The translations under genes were made by a program, and so were the position numbers. DNA of 13,687 nucleotides from AR5 sp035762565 (lineage in GTDB: Bacteria > Methylomirabilota > Methylomirabilia > Rokubacteriales > CSP1-6), in NCBI GenBank assembly GCA_035762565.1, contig DASTOJ010000254.1:1-13687 (forward strand). The letters run 5' to 3'. The notes under the pieces are model-generated. The model was not told the origin of the DNA. It saw only the letters and a program-made list of their open reading frames with translations, and ran no database searches. Of this stretch, positions 1-6,212 are shown in pieces (position 1 is the first letter of the stretch; the number at the start of each line of letters is the position of its first letter).

Positions 1-165
1 CCGCTCGCCGGCGTGCCCGACGATCCCGTGCAGATCATCCGAGCGCGGAACGAGGCCGAGGGACTCGCGCTGGACGCACACACCGCGACGCCAGGCTGGC
101 TGGGAGAGCGGCTGGACGTCCGCTATGTGATCGACGTGCTCCATCCCCTGGCGAGGGAGAGCTGA
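1..165 (+). CDS. C-terminal fragment of a probable HNH endonuclease (DUF222/13E12-like), 5' end outside window
   Basis: An open frame enters from the left edge and ends at TGA 163-165, giving 54 residues with no start in the window. The tail contains LDAHTATPGWLGERLD followed by a short helix. This resembles the C-terminal extension after the HNH domain in many DUF222/13E12-type HNH endonuclease-like proteins, where a 'TA..W.GERLD' element followed by a short hydrophobic segment is common. The HNH catalytic residues would lie upstream and cannot be seen. The stop overlaps an ATG (TGATG, 163-167) that opens the next remnant. The family call is from memory and moderate; that this is the coding 3' end of some protein is better supported than its identity. 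Confidence 0.45.
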   Translation, partial: PLAGVPDDPVQIIRARNEAEGLALDAHTATPGWLGERLDVRYVIDVLHPLARES

Positions 166-272
166 TGGCGAGGAAAAGGCAACGCGCCGGCCAGCAAGCG
201 CATCGAGGCCCACCGCCTCGAGGAGGCGAAGCGCCGAAACATCCCGACCGAGATCCCGAGTCCCACACAACA
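165..272 (+). pseudogene. 5' remnant resembling the start of a type III DNA methyltransferase-like gene, frameshifted
   Basis: ATG at 165 overlaps the preceding stop. The first frame gives MARKRQR, then the coherent reading moves by one base to a second frame (from 187) that reads PASKRIEAHRLEEAKRRNIP before stopping at about 274-276. An N-terminal stretch rich in K, R and E ending in 'KR(R/K)NIPT' is typical of the start of adenine-specific type III modification enzymes, where it is followed by AEY. Here the similarity ends after IPTE and nothing else of a methyltransferase follows. I read this as a truncated, frameshifted remnant. The identity is weak because the match is short. Confidence 0.3.
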
Positions 273-594
273 ATGAAGAACCCTCGAAAGCGCAAGAACA
301 CAGCTCCCGTGCGACTCAGCAAGGCCTGCCTCGACAAGCTGGTCGAGGAAGCGATCCACCGGCCTGTACACGATGATCGAAAACAACCTCGCGTTTCCCT
401 TCGCGACGACCGTGCTCGGTGTCCAGGTCACCGTGGAGCGCGTTCAACTGACGTTACGGGACGAGATCGTCGCCGTGTGCCGTCGTGCCGGCATCCGCCA
501 GACCGTTCCACTCCTCGATCTCCCATTACCGTCACCGCGACCGGCCGGCAGCGAGTGGATCGCCGCCTGTCGCCACTGGCTACGCGGCGGCTAA
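273..594 (+). pseudogene. CcbP-type calcium-binding protein, broken by an internal frameshifting deletion
   Basis: ATG 273 opens a lysine-rich N-terminus followed by LSKACLDKLVEEAI in frame 3. From about 358 the homologous reading continues in frame 1 as TGLYTMIENNLAFPF, then VLGVQVTVERV, EIVAVCRRAG and VPLLDLPLP, ending SEWIAACRHWLRGG at TAA 592-594. The order (N-terminal helix, 'YTMIEDNLALPFET.VLG', 'IVAVCRRG', 'LDLPLP....EWIEAYR.W') matches the CcbP calcium-binding family, which is acidic, about 120 aa, and known from Anabaena. Intact relatives have some ten residues between the helix and the YTMIE block. Here they are missing and the frame changes, consistent with a deletion of roughly 25-30 bases near 356. 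A product restarting at ATG 373 would lack the N-terminus. The family call is good; present function is doubtful. Confidence 0.62.
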
Positions 595-754
595 CGGGCT
601 GCAGGGCGTTCAGGGCCGGCGCATCCACGTGCCGCGTGCCGACCACCTCCAACCAAACCGCGACGTCCTGGCCGAGCGCTACGCGCTGTTCGCCGGGCGA
701 GCTGAGCGGCTGTATCCTTGCGCAGACGTTGCCGTCGCTGCGTAGAGTGAGGCC
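595..754 (+). other. Unassigned 160-bp stretch with a short open tail
   Basis: Between the CcbP-like stop and the next ATG there is one open frame (frame 2) ending at TAG 743-745. It reads GRRIHVPRADHLQPNRDVLAE then RYALFAGRAERLYP. It looks like the end of a protein, but I do not recognise it and see no convincing start. It could be another gene remnant in this broken region. No RNA gene or repeat is apparent. Confidence 0.3.
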
Positions 755-987
755 ATGGCTTTGCGACCGCGCGCGGTGATCACTACCCCGTACACTTCGC
801 CTGCGGCGACAGCCCGTGTGCTCGGGGTCTCCCCAGGCGATACCGGGAACTTCGAGCGATGGTGACCGAGTACCTGGAACGCCACGGCAGCAGCTGCTCT
901 CCCGCTGTCGCCGGAAAGGCACACCGCGGCAAGCGCGGCGCCAAGACCCGGACTGCAGCGAGGCGGCGCGCAGCACGCCGAAGCTGA
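755..987 (+). pseudogene. Small HTH-like/basic protein, frameshifted; first gene of a two-gene pair
   Basis: ATG 755 gives MALRPRAVITTPYTSPAATA then RVLGVSPG, which looks like an HTH beginning (helix, turn at 'LGVS'). At about 836-840 one base appears to be missing: the coherent reading moves to frame 1 and continues RYRELRAMVTEYLERHGSS and then a basic Lys/Arg-rich tail ending in RRRAARRS, stop TGA 985-987. Without the shift the frame stops at 863-865 after 36 residues. The repaired length would be about 77 aa. The stop overlaps the apparent CTG start of the next reading frame (CTGA), the spacing expected of a co-translated pair. The pairing and the basic tail would fit a DNA-binding regulator or antitoxin-like partner; that role is inference. 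Confidence 0.5.
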
Positions 988-1256
988 CCGATCGCCGAGC
1001 GATACTCCCCCAACAACGCCTTTCTGAACGTTCCCTACGATCGGCGCTACGAGCCCCTGTTCCTGACCTTCATCGCGGGTCTTTGCGGCTTCGGGCTCCG
1101 CCCGCGGGCCACGCTCGAGATCCCTGGGCCTACCCGTCGTCTGGACCGGATCTTGGCGTTGATCTCTGCCTGTGGGTACTCCTTCCATGACGTCAGCCGG
1201 GTGCAGCTCAGCAGGGGCGCGCCGCGTTTCAACATGCCCTTCGAGGTCGGGCTCAC
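984..1256 (+). pseudogene. Uncharacterised FLNVPYD...FNMPFE-motif protein, frameshifted and 3'-truncated
   Basis: From CTG 984 the frame reads LTDRRAIL. An apparent extra C in the five-C run at 1007-1011 then moves the reading to frame 1: NNAFLNVPYDRRYEPLFL, IAGLCGFGLRPRATLEI, RLDRILALISACGYSFHDVS, PRFNMPFEVGLT. I remember this pattern as an uncharacterised family of about 170-190 aa, annotated only as hypothetical. The layout (N-terminal strand with 'NVPYD', alternating hydrophobic strands, 'S.HD.SR', and a Glu in 'NMPFE.G') resembles Rossmann-like nucleotide-processing folds such as nucleoside deoxyribosyltransferase/TIR-like proteins, with that Glu as candidate active residue. That resemblance is inference. 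Family similarity stops at about 1256; the usual C-terminal third is absent, so the gene is truncated as well as frameshifted. Confidence 0.5.
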
Positions 1257-1446
1257 GGCACGCTGTTTGGCGCCCGCGCCTTTCGAGACCTCGTCGTCGT
1301 CGCTACCGAGTTTGCGACCCGGGAGGTGGCCTGAATCATTGACGCCCTGGAACATGACCATTCTGTGGAACGTGACATCATCGGCTCGCGAGGTCGCCCA
1401 GCAGCACCCGCCCCCCGGCGAGCATCATCACGTTGAATAAGACTAC
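1257..1446 (+). other. Unassigned DNA after the truncated NMPFE-motif gene
   Basis: No recognisable gene. In the plus strand a different frame reads HGTLFGARAFRDLVVVATEF then ATREVA and a TGA at about 1332-1334, which looks coding-like but matches nothing I know. It may be the tail of another deleted gene joined here. An inverted repeat at 1430-1453 closes the region at the AttH-like stop codon. Confidence 0.3.
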
Positions 1447-1453
1447 TCAACGT
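1430..1453. repeat. Perfect 7-bp inverted repeat at the AttH-like gene's 3' end
   Basis: ACGTTGA (1430-1436) and TCAACGT (1447-1453) are perfect inverted arms around a 10-nt spacer. The right arm contains the stop codon of the minus-strand AttH-like gene. There is no T-run after the arms on either strand, so it is not a standard intrinsic terminator, though it could be a weak 3' hairpin. It marks the boundary between decayed and intact genes. Confidence 0.35.
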
Positions 1454-2604
1454 AATTCGGGGTCCACCTTCCATTGCTCGTGCCCCACCAGCTCAACGTA
1501 CCCCTGCCCCGCCGTCGGCCGTTCCGCACTCGCCCCCACCACCCCCACCGCGCCCTCCCAGTACCGCGTCCCCACCCTCAACTCCTGATCCGCCACCCGT
1601 GGCTCGATCTCCAGCCGCAGATCCTCCGCCGGCACGCTCACCCGCCACCGCGCCGGATACCGCACCCCACTGTGCGGGCTCGCCCAGTGCCCCAGCGTCT
1701 CGACCCGCACATCCCCCGCCTCCAGCCGCCGGGTCGTCCCATCAGCGGCGACAAGCGTCCCCGCGCTGAACGGATCCACCGTCCCGTCCCGCCGCCGCAG
1801 CAGGTACATCATCAGCTCCCGCCCGTCGTCCAGCTGCAGCGCGAACCAGTCCCACCCCTCTACGCCCTCGCCGAGCGCGCTCGTGCTCCACTCCCGGTCC
1901 ATCCACGCCTGGCCCGACACCTCCAGCGTCTCGCCGCCCAGCCGGACGGTGCCGCGCGCCGGCATTCGCGTGAACGAGTAGTACAGCGACGCGTTGCCCG
2001 GCTCCGGCCCCTTGCGGCTGAGCCCGCGATCGCCCTGCAGCACGACCGGCTTCCCGGGCCAGACGGTGAGGTCGATCGCCACGTCGCCCTCCAGCGCGAC
2101 CAGCCGCGTGGCGTCGCCCTCGCCCGACGCCGACCACTCTTCCACCCACACGCGGAACGGCGCCGCCTGCGCCCCGGCCAGCCCCAGCGCCGCGCGGCTC
2201 GACCGGCTGAAGGCGTGGAAGCGCTCGCCCGCCGTGTCGGTCACCGCGAAGTGCCCGACGTAGAGCTGCCGGGTCCCCCACGCCGACTCCCGGGACTCGG
2301 CGGTCGGCGACAGCGCCACGCGGAAGAACGTCAGCTGGAACCCGACGTGGCGCCCGGTCACCGTCGTCAGGTTCCCCGTGTAGTACCACCACTCCGTGCG
2401 GAAGTCAGGGTGCGGCCCGTGGTCCTCCGGGAACACCAGCGGGCGCGAGGCGAGCACCCGCGCGAAGCCCGCACGGTCTTCGGCGAGCGCCTCGCGCACC
2501 GCGACGGTCGCCTGGATCGGCTGCCGCGGCGCCGACGGCCACAGCGCGAACGCCGCAGCGGTTGCCGCGACCACCGCCGCCAGACCCACCGCCACCCTAC
2601 TCAT
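1447..2604 (-). CDS. AttH/CrtC-family lipocalin-like secreted protein
   Basis: 385 aa. The N-terminus (residues about 4-22) is a hydrophobic signal peptide or anchor with small residues, so the protein should act outside the cytoplasmic membrane. Family hallmarks are EWWYYTGN at 71-78, AWMDREWS at 233-240 and WDWFALQLDDG at 251-261. These define the COG5621/AttH group, related to carotenoid 1,2-hydratase CrtC, with two lipocalin-like barrels (CrtC N-terminal and Lipocalin_9 domains). AttH proteins have no established reaction despite older 'hydrolase' labels. The ATG at 2604 overlaps the permease stop (GATGAGTAG, 8 bp), so the two are translationally coupled. ABC ATPase/FtsX permease/AttH triads are common, suggesting a role in export or handling of a lipophilic molecule at the envelope. 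Length is normal and the frame intact. Confidence 0.88.
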   Translation of the reverse strand: MSRVAVGLAAVVAATAAAFALWPSAPRQPIQATVAVREALAEDRAGFARVLASRPLVFPEDHGPHPDFRTEWWYYTGNLTTVTGRHVGFQLTFFRVALSPTAESRESAWGTRQLYVGHFAVTDTAGERFHAFSRSSRAALGLAGAQAAPFRVWVEEWSASGEGDATRLVALEGDVAIDLTVWPGKPVVLQGDRGLSRKGPEPGNASLYYSFTRMPARGTVRLGGETLEVSGQAWMDREWSTSALGEGVEGWDWFALQLDDGRELMMYLLRRRDGTVDPFSAGTLVAADGTTRRLEAGDVRVETLGHWASPHSGVRYPARWRVSVPAEDLRLEIEPRVADQELRVGTRYWEGAVGVVGASAERPTAGQGYVELVGHEQWKVDPELR

Positions 2605-5140
2605 CGCGCAGCGCCCCCGCCGGCTCCGCCCGCGCCATGCGCCAGGCCGGATAGAGCCCGGCCAGCAGCGCGGCCAGGACCGCCAGCGCCACTCCCTGGA
2701 GCAGAATCCCCGGCGACGGGTCCAGCCCCATCGTCCAGCCGAACGAGCGGCGGTTGATGACGAAGACCAGGACGGCGGCCAGCAGCAGGCCGCTCGGCAC
2801 CGCGAGGAGCCCGGACAGCAGGCCGATGATGCCGGTCTGCGCGGTGACGAGGCCCCAGACCTGGCGGGGCGTGAGGCCCAGCGTGCGCAGCACGCCGATC
2901 TCCCGCGTGCGCTCCAGCTGCAGGGCCATGAGCGCGGCCAGCATGCCGACGAAGGCGACCGCCACGCTCAGTGTGCGGAGCACGCCGGTGATGGCGAACG
3001 TGCGGTCGAAGATCACGAGCGAGGCCTCGCGCAGCGCGCGGTTGGAGCGGACGACCAGCCGGGGGCCGCCGCCCGCGCGCTCGCGCACGGCCGCCACCAG
3101 CGTGTCCACGTCGACGCCCGGCGCGGCCTCCAGCGCGAGGCCCGAGATGCGGCGGTCGTCCCAGGCGCGGTCGTAGGTACGGCGGCTCATCACGACGACA
3201 CCGGCGCTGGAGCCGTAGTCGTGGAAGACGCCGGCCACGCGGAAGTCCTGCTCGCCGCGGTCGGTGCGCAGCCGCACGGTGGCGCCGGCCCGGGTGCCCT
3301 GGCGATTGGCGTAGGGCTCGGAGACGATGACGGCGTCGCCCTCCCAGACGCCCTCGGCGCTGCCCTCGCGGAACCGCCAGCGCGGCGGGCGGGCGGGATC
3401 GACGGCGAGCGCGACCGCTTGCACCGGCCCCCGGGAGCTCTGCACCACCACTCCGCGCGAGGTGCTGGCGCGCGCCACGCCGGGCGTCGCGGCCAGGTGC
3501 GCCACGAGCGCGGGATCGAGCGTGGCGTCCGGGCGGCTGCCCACCAGGCTCGGGGCGGACACGTACACGTCCGCGCGCAGCGTGCCCTCGAGCCAGCTCG
3601 TCACCGCCTCGCGGAAGCTCGCGATCATCACGCCGACGCCCATGGCGGCGGCCACGGCGATCGTCAGCGCCGCCATCGCGACCGAGGTGCGCGAGAGCGC
3701 GGCCACGATGCCGCGGGTGGCCAGGCGGCCCAGCAATCCAAACGCGGCGCCGGCCACGCCGTGGATCGGACGCAGGAGGATCACCGCGGCGGCCGGCGTC
3801 AGCAGCGCGCAGCCCACCATCACCACGAAGAGCCCGGCGAAGCCCAGGACGATGCTGCCGGGCACGGCCAGGACGATGCCGCCCGCGACGAGGACGGCCA
3901 GGCCGAGCCAGCCGGCGCGCCGCGTGCCCCGCCGGGCGCCGGTCTCGAGCGAGGCGCGGCTCATCACGATGCGCGGCGGGGCGGAGGTGGCCTCGAGCGC
4001 GGGCGCCAGCGCGGCCAGCGCGGTGACGCCGAGGCCGAGCAGCAGGCTCTTGGCGAGCGTCGCCGGGTCCAGCGCCACGTCGCGCACGGAGAGGACGAAG
4101 TAGAGGTCGTTGATGGTGCGCGTCACCAGCCGCAGCAGGCCCTGCGCCATGCCGAGCCCCAGGGCGAGGCCGGCCAGGGTGCCCACGATGCCGATGACCA
4201 GCGCCTCGCTCATCACGAGCGCGAACACCTCGCCGCGCGTGACGCCGAGGGCCCGGAGCGAGCCGATCAGCGGCCGCCGCTGCACCACCGAGAAGGTCAT
4301 CGTCTGGTAGATGAGGAACATGCCGACGACCAGCGCCAGCAGCGAGAGCGCGGTGAGGTTCCACTGGAACGCCAGGATCATGCGCGCGGTGGCGCCGGCC
4401 TGCGCGCCCGCGCCCACCAGGTCGGCGCCGGCGGGCAGCGCCTCGCCGATGCGCGCCAGCAAGGCCTCGTCGTCCACCATGAGGTCGATGCGCGACAGCC
4501 GGCCGACGGCGCCGAACAGCTCCTGGGCCGTGGCAATGTCCACGACGACCAGGTCGTCCAGCGCGCGGGCGCTGCCGGCATCGGCCGGCTGGAGCACGCC
4601 CACGATCGTCAGCGTGCGACGGGCGCCCGCCACGTCGATCGCCAGCTCGCCGCCGATCCCGAGCCCCAGGCTGCGCGCGGTGGTGTCGGCGATCAGCGCC
4701 GTGGCGGCGCGGCCGACCAGGTCCCCCGCGCGCCTGAGCACCTCGCGCCCGCGCTTCTCCTCGCCGCTGTCGAGGTAGGGCCGGAAGTCGCCGTCGGCGA
4801 ACGGGTCGATCCCGAGGACGTGCAGCGTCCGCCCGGCCCGGCCCGCCACCGCCACGTCGCCCTCGACGATCGGCGCGGCCCGGCGCACGCCCAGTTCCAG
4901 GCGCAGACGACGATAGACGTCCTCGGGCAGCCCGGACGGCCCGCCCACGATCTGGTGCGTCGCACGGCCGCCGACCGCCTCGGTGGACAGCCGGAACGCG
5001 CGAAGCGCGCTGGCGTTGGCGAGGTCGATGGACACGGCGACCGCCACCCCGAGCGCGATGCCGAGGATGGCCAGGCCGAGCTGCCAGGGATGCGAGGAGA
5101 GCTGCCGAACTGCCAGGCGCGCGAGCTGACCGGTCAACAC
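2597..5140 (-). CDS. ABC transporter permease, FtsX-like (LolE/MacB-related, two FtsX units)
   Basis: 847 aa. A first membrane helix (about 17-39, WQLGLAILGIALGVAVAVSI) is followed by a large extracytoplasmic domain, an FtsX unit (about 265-350, with GSLRALGVTRGEVFAL between helices), a central group of helices, a second extracytoplasmic domain, and a C-terminal FtsX unit with the typical REIGVLRTLGLTPRQVWGL coupling-helix segment. This is the 8-10 helix, duplicated layout of COG0577/COG3127 permeases that move lipids, lipoproteins or peptides outward without a fused ATPase. The chosen start is GTG 5140, which lies inside the stop of an ATPase remnant (TGTTGA). This reproduces the usual ATPase-permease overlap even though the intact ATPase gene is now at 9034-9723. 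No independent Shine-Dalgarno is visible at the GTG. The frame is intact, so the gene appears maintained. Confidence 0.9.
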   Translation of the reverse strand: MLTGQLARLAVRQLSSHPWQLGLAILGIALGVAVAVSIDLANASALRAFRLSTEAVGGRATHQIVGGPSGLPEDVYRRLRLELGVRRAAPIVEGDVAVAGRAGRTLHVLGIDPFADGDFRPYLDSGEEKRGREVLRRAGDLVGRAATALIADTTARSLGLGIGGELAIDVAGARRTLTIVGVLQPADAGSARALDDLVVVDIATAQELFGAVGRLSRIDLMVDDEALLARIGEALPAGADLVGAGAQAGATARMILAFQWNLTALSLLALVVGMFLIYQTMTFSVVQRRPLIGSLRALGVTRGEVFALVMSEALVIGIVGTLAGLALGLGMAQGLLRLVTRTINDLYFVLSVRDVALDPATLAKSLLLGLGVTALAALAPALEATSAPPRIVMSRASLETGARRGTRRAGWLGLAVLVAGGIVLAVPGSIVLGFAGLFVVMVGCALLTPAAAVILLRPIHGVAGAAFGLLGRLATRGIVAALSRTSVAMAALTIAVAAAMGVGVMIASFREAVTSWLEGTLRADVYVSAPSLVGSRPDATLDPALVAHLAATPGVARASTSRGVVVQSSRGPVQAVALAVDPARPPRWRFREGSAEGVWEGDAVIVSEPYANRQGTRAGATVRLRTDRGEQDFRVAGVFHDYGSSAGVVVMSRRTYDRAWDDRRISGLALEAAPGVDVDTLVAAVRERAGGGPRLVVRSNRALREASLVIFDRTFAITGVLRTLSVAVAFVGMLAALMALQLERTREIGVLRTLGLTPRQVWGLVTAQTGIIGLLSGLLAVPSGLLLAAVLVFVINRRSFGWTMGLDPSPGILLQGVALAVLAALLAGLYPAWRMARAEPAGALRDE

Positions 5141-5187
5141 GGCGGGCGCTCGACCAGGGCGCTGAGCTGAGTGGTCAGGAGGCGGCT
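5134..5187 (-). pseudogene. 3'-end remnant of an ABC ATPase gene overlapping the permease start
   Basis: On the minus strand the 54 bases ending at TGA 5134-5136 read SRLLTTQLSALVERPPC. The intact ATPase at 9034-9723 ends DRILTVERGALVERPPG. Over the last 17 codons, stop included, I count 38 of 51 identical bases, and the ALVERPP residues are identical. The stop overlaps the permease GTG exactly as in compact ATPase-permease operons. I take this as the tail left from an ATPase gene that once preceded the permease. Similarity may extend a few codons further upstream (S and E positions match), but this is uncertain. Confidence 0.6.
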
Positions 5188-5258
5188 CATTCTCTGGAGA
5201 CCCTCGCCAGACAGCGAGGATTCGTGCCCGAGGCGATCAATCGCGGCTCCTGCGCCGA

Positions 5259-5288
5259 ATTGTCGTACATCCGTCACGTCGTCGTCAA
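5259..5288 (-). promoter_or_regulatory. Candidate sigma-70-type promoter for the permease-AttH pair
   Basis: On the minus strand there is TTGACG (5288-5283), an 18-nt spacer and GACAAT (5264-5259), matching the -35 and -10 consensus at 5/6 and 4/6. It points at the permease GTG about 110 nt downstream. It lies in DNA that now separates the permease from its ATPase, so it could have restored expression. In GC-rich DNA such matches can arise by chance. Confidence 0.3.
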
Positions 5289-5290
5289 AA

Positions 5291-5431
5291 GACTGGTACA
5301 GCTCGAAGGAGTTTCGCAGGCCGGAGCGCCGCGCGTCGCTTCGGCACTTTCCCTCTGCGGTGTACTTCGCAGTCGCAGGCGATGTCGTAGTCGCGCTCGC
5401 GGTCCTTCACGCGAGTCGTGATCCGGCCCCG
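5291..5431 (+). pseudogene. Internally deleted ParE/RelE-type toxin remnant
   Basis: In plus frame 2 the DNA reads DWYSSKEF then ERRASLRHFPSAVYFAVAGD and VVVALAVLHASRDPA. The second part is the standard C-terminal half of ParE/RelE-superfamily toxins ('RR.L.RFPY.VYF.VEGD.V.VLAVLH..RDP'). 'DWY' followed by 'EF' corresponds to the N-terminal 'AFDWYE....G..EF' helix, so the middle of the protein (around 30-40 residues) is missing. There is no start codon with a proper N-terminus, no stop after RDP before the frame enters the antisense of the cupin gene, and no recognisable antitoxin. It is therefore a decayed toxin-antitoxin gene. Confidence 0.6.
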
Positions 5432-5444
5432 GCCGGCGCGACGC

Positions 5445-6068
5445 TCACGGCATCGTCGCCGGCCTCGAGAATGGCTTGGTGGCGTCGACCACGAACATGA
5501 CCAGGGCGCGCAGGTCCACCGAGCCGCTGCTGGAGGCTTGCATCGGCGTATCGGCGCCATGCCCCGCTTCGGCCTTCCCGGCCGCGATCCGCATCACGCC
5601 ATGGGGCGTCCGGAAGCTTTGCTCACCCGCCAGCACGTAGGCGGCCTCGGATCCCGGGTGGCTGTGCACGGGCGTGATGCTGCCCGGGGGCCCGCTGGCC
5701 TCGTTGACCCGGAGCAGATAGTCCGACGCCGCGACCGGGGCGATCGGTCCCACCTCCACCATCTTCGTGCCGCCCGCCGACGACCCACCGGCCGGACCGA
5801 GCGTGAAGAGCCAGGCCTTGCCATTGGACTCGGCCGCGAGGCCCGTGGGGCCGGCGGCAGCCCGGGCCTCGGCGAGCGTGGGGAAGTTCTCCACGCGCCA
5901 GAAGAGCGGCCCGGCCGGCAGCTTCTCGATCTTCTTCTCGGCCAGCGCCTTGACGACGAGCGTGCCGGCGCCCGCCGTCCCCACGCTCCCCGACTGCGCC
6001 ATGGCCAATGGCGCCCACAGCCCCACCAGAACGAACACTGCGACGGCTATTCTCGATCGCGGCGTCAT
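5445..6068 (-). CDS. Secreted cupin-domain protein
   Basis: 207 aa. ATG 6068 is preceded by a strong Shine-Dalgarno (AAAGGAGGG) at a good distance, so the longer upstream open frame, which is antisense to the regulator, is rejected. Residues 1-24 are a clear signal peptide (charged start, hydrophobic core, AMA-Q cleavage). The cupin motif 1 metal site is at 134-141, VHSHPGSE (His135, His137, Glu141), followed by AAYVLAGEQSF. The second motif is less typical, with His170 in GHGADTPMQ. It is a single small beta-barrel, probably metal-binding and exported. Reaction and ligand are unknown. It is divergent from the large regulator at 6213 across 144 bp, so it is a likely target of that regulator. 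The gene is intact. Confidence 0.85.
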   Translation of the reverse strand: MTPRSRIAVAVFVLVGLWAPLAMAQSGSVGTAGAGTLVVKALAEKKIEKLPAGPLFWRVENFPTLAEARAAAGPTGLAAESNGKAWLFTLGPAGGSSAGGTKMVEVGPIAPVAASDYLLRVNEASGPPGSITPVHSHPGSEAAYVLAGEQSFRTPHGVMRIAAGKAEAGHGADTPMQASSSGSVDLRALVMFVVDATKPFSRPATMP

Positions 6069-6212
6069 CGCGCGACCCTCCTTTACCACGTGGCCCTTGC
6101 CAGGTGGCCCACTGATGTATGGCAGAGTAGGAGCCCGGATGCCGGAAGTCCCGAGAGAACGGTGAGATTCTTCTGAGACCCCGGCAAGGGGACGGTATCG
6201 CCGAGAACGCCG
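6069..6212. promoter_or_regulatory. Divergent control region between cupin and regulator genes
   Basis: 144 bp shared by two outward-facing genes, so promoters for both must lie here or nearby. Two copies of GTGGCCC occur at 6090-6096 and 6104-6110, 14 bp apart in the same orientation, within the cupin leader. PhoB/OmpR-type winged-helix proteins commonly bind direct repeats, so these are candidate sites, but the spacing is longer than the usual 10-11 bp. I see no convincing -35/-10 pair in either direction. Confidence 0.3.

Noticed and set aside
2396..5170. 924-aa plus-strand open frame opposite the permease
   Set aside because: Low-complexity His/Arg/Ala-rich composition typical of the antisense of a GC-rich gene, while the minus strand has full FtsX permease features.
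5134..5406. A longer minus-strand coding frame running upstream from the ATPase remnant
   Set aside because: It is open back to a stop near 5407 but has no credible start. The plus strand over 5291-5431 reads as a ParE/RelE C-terminus, so most of the minus frame is a shadow. Only the last ~17 codons match the ATPase.
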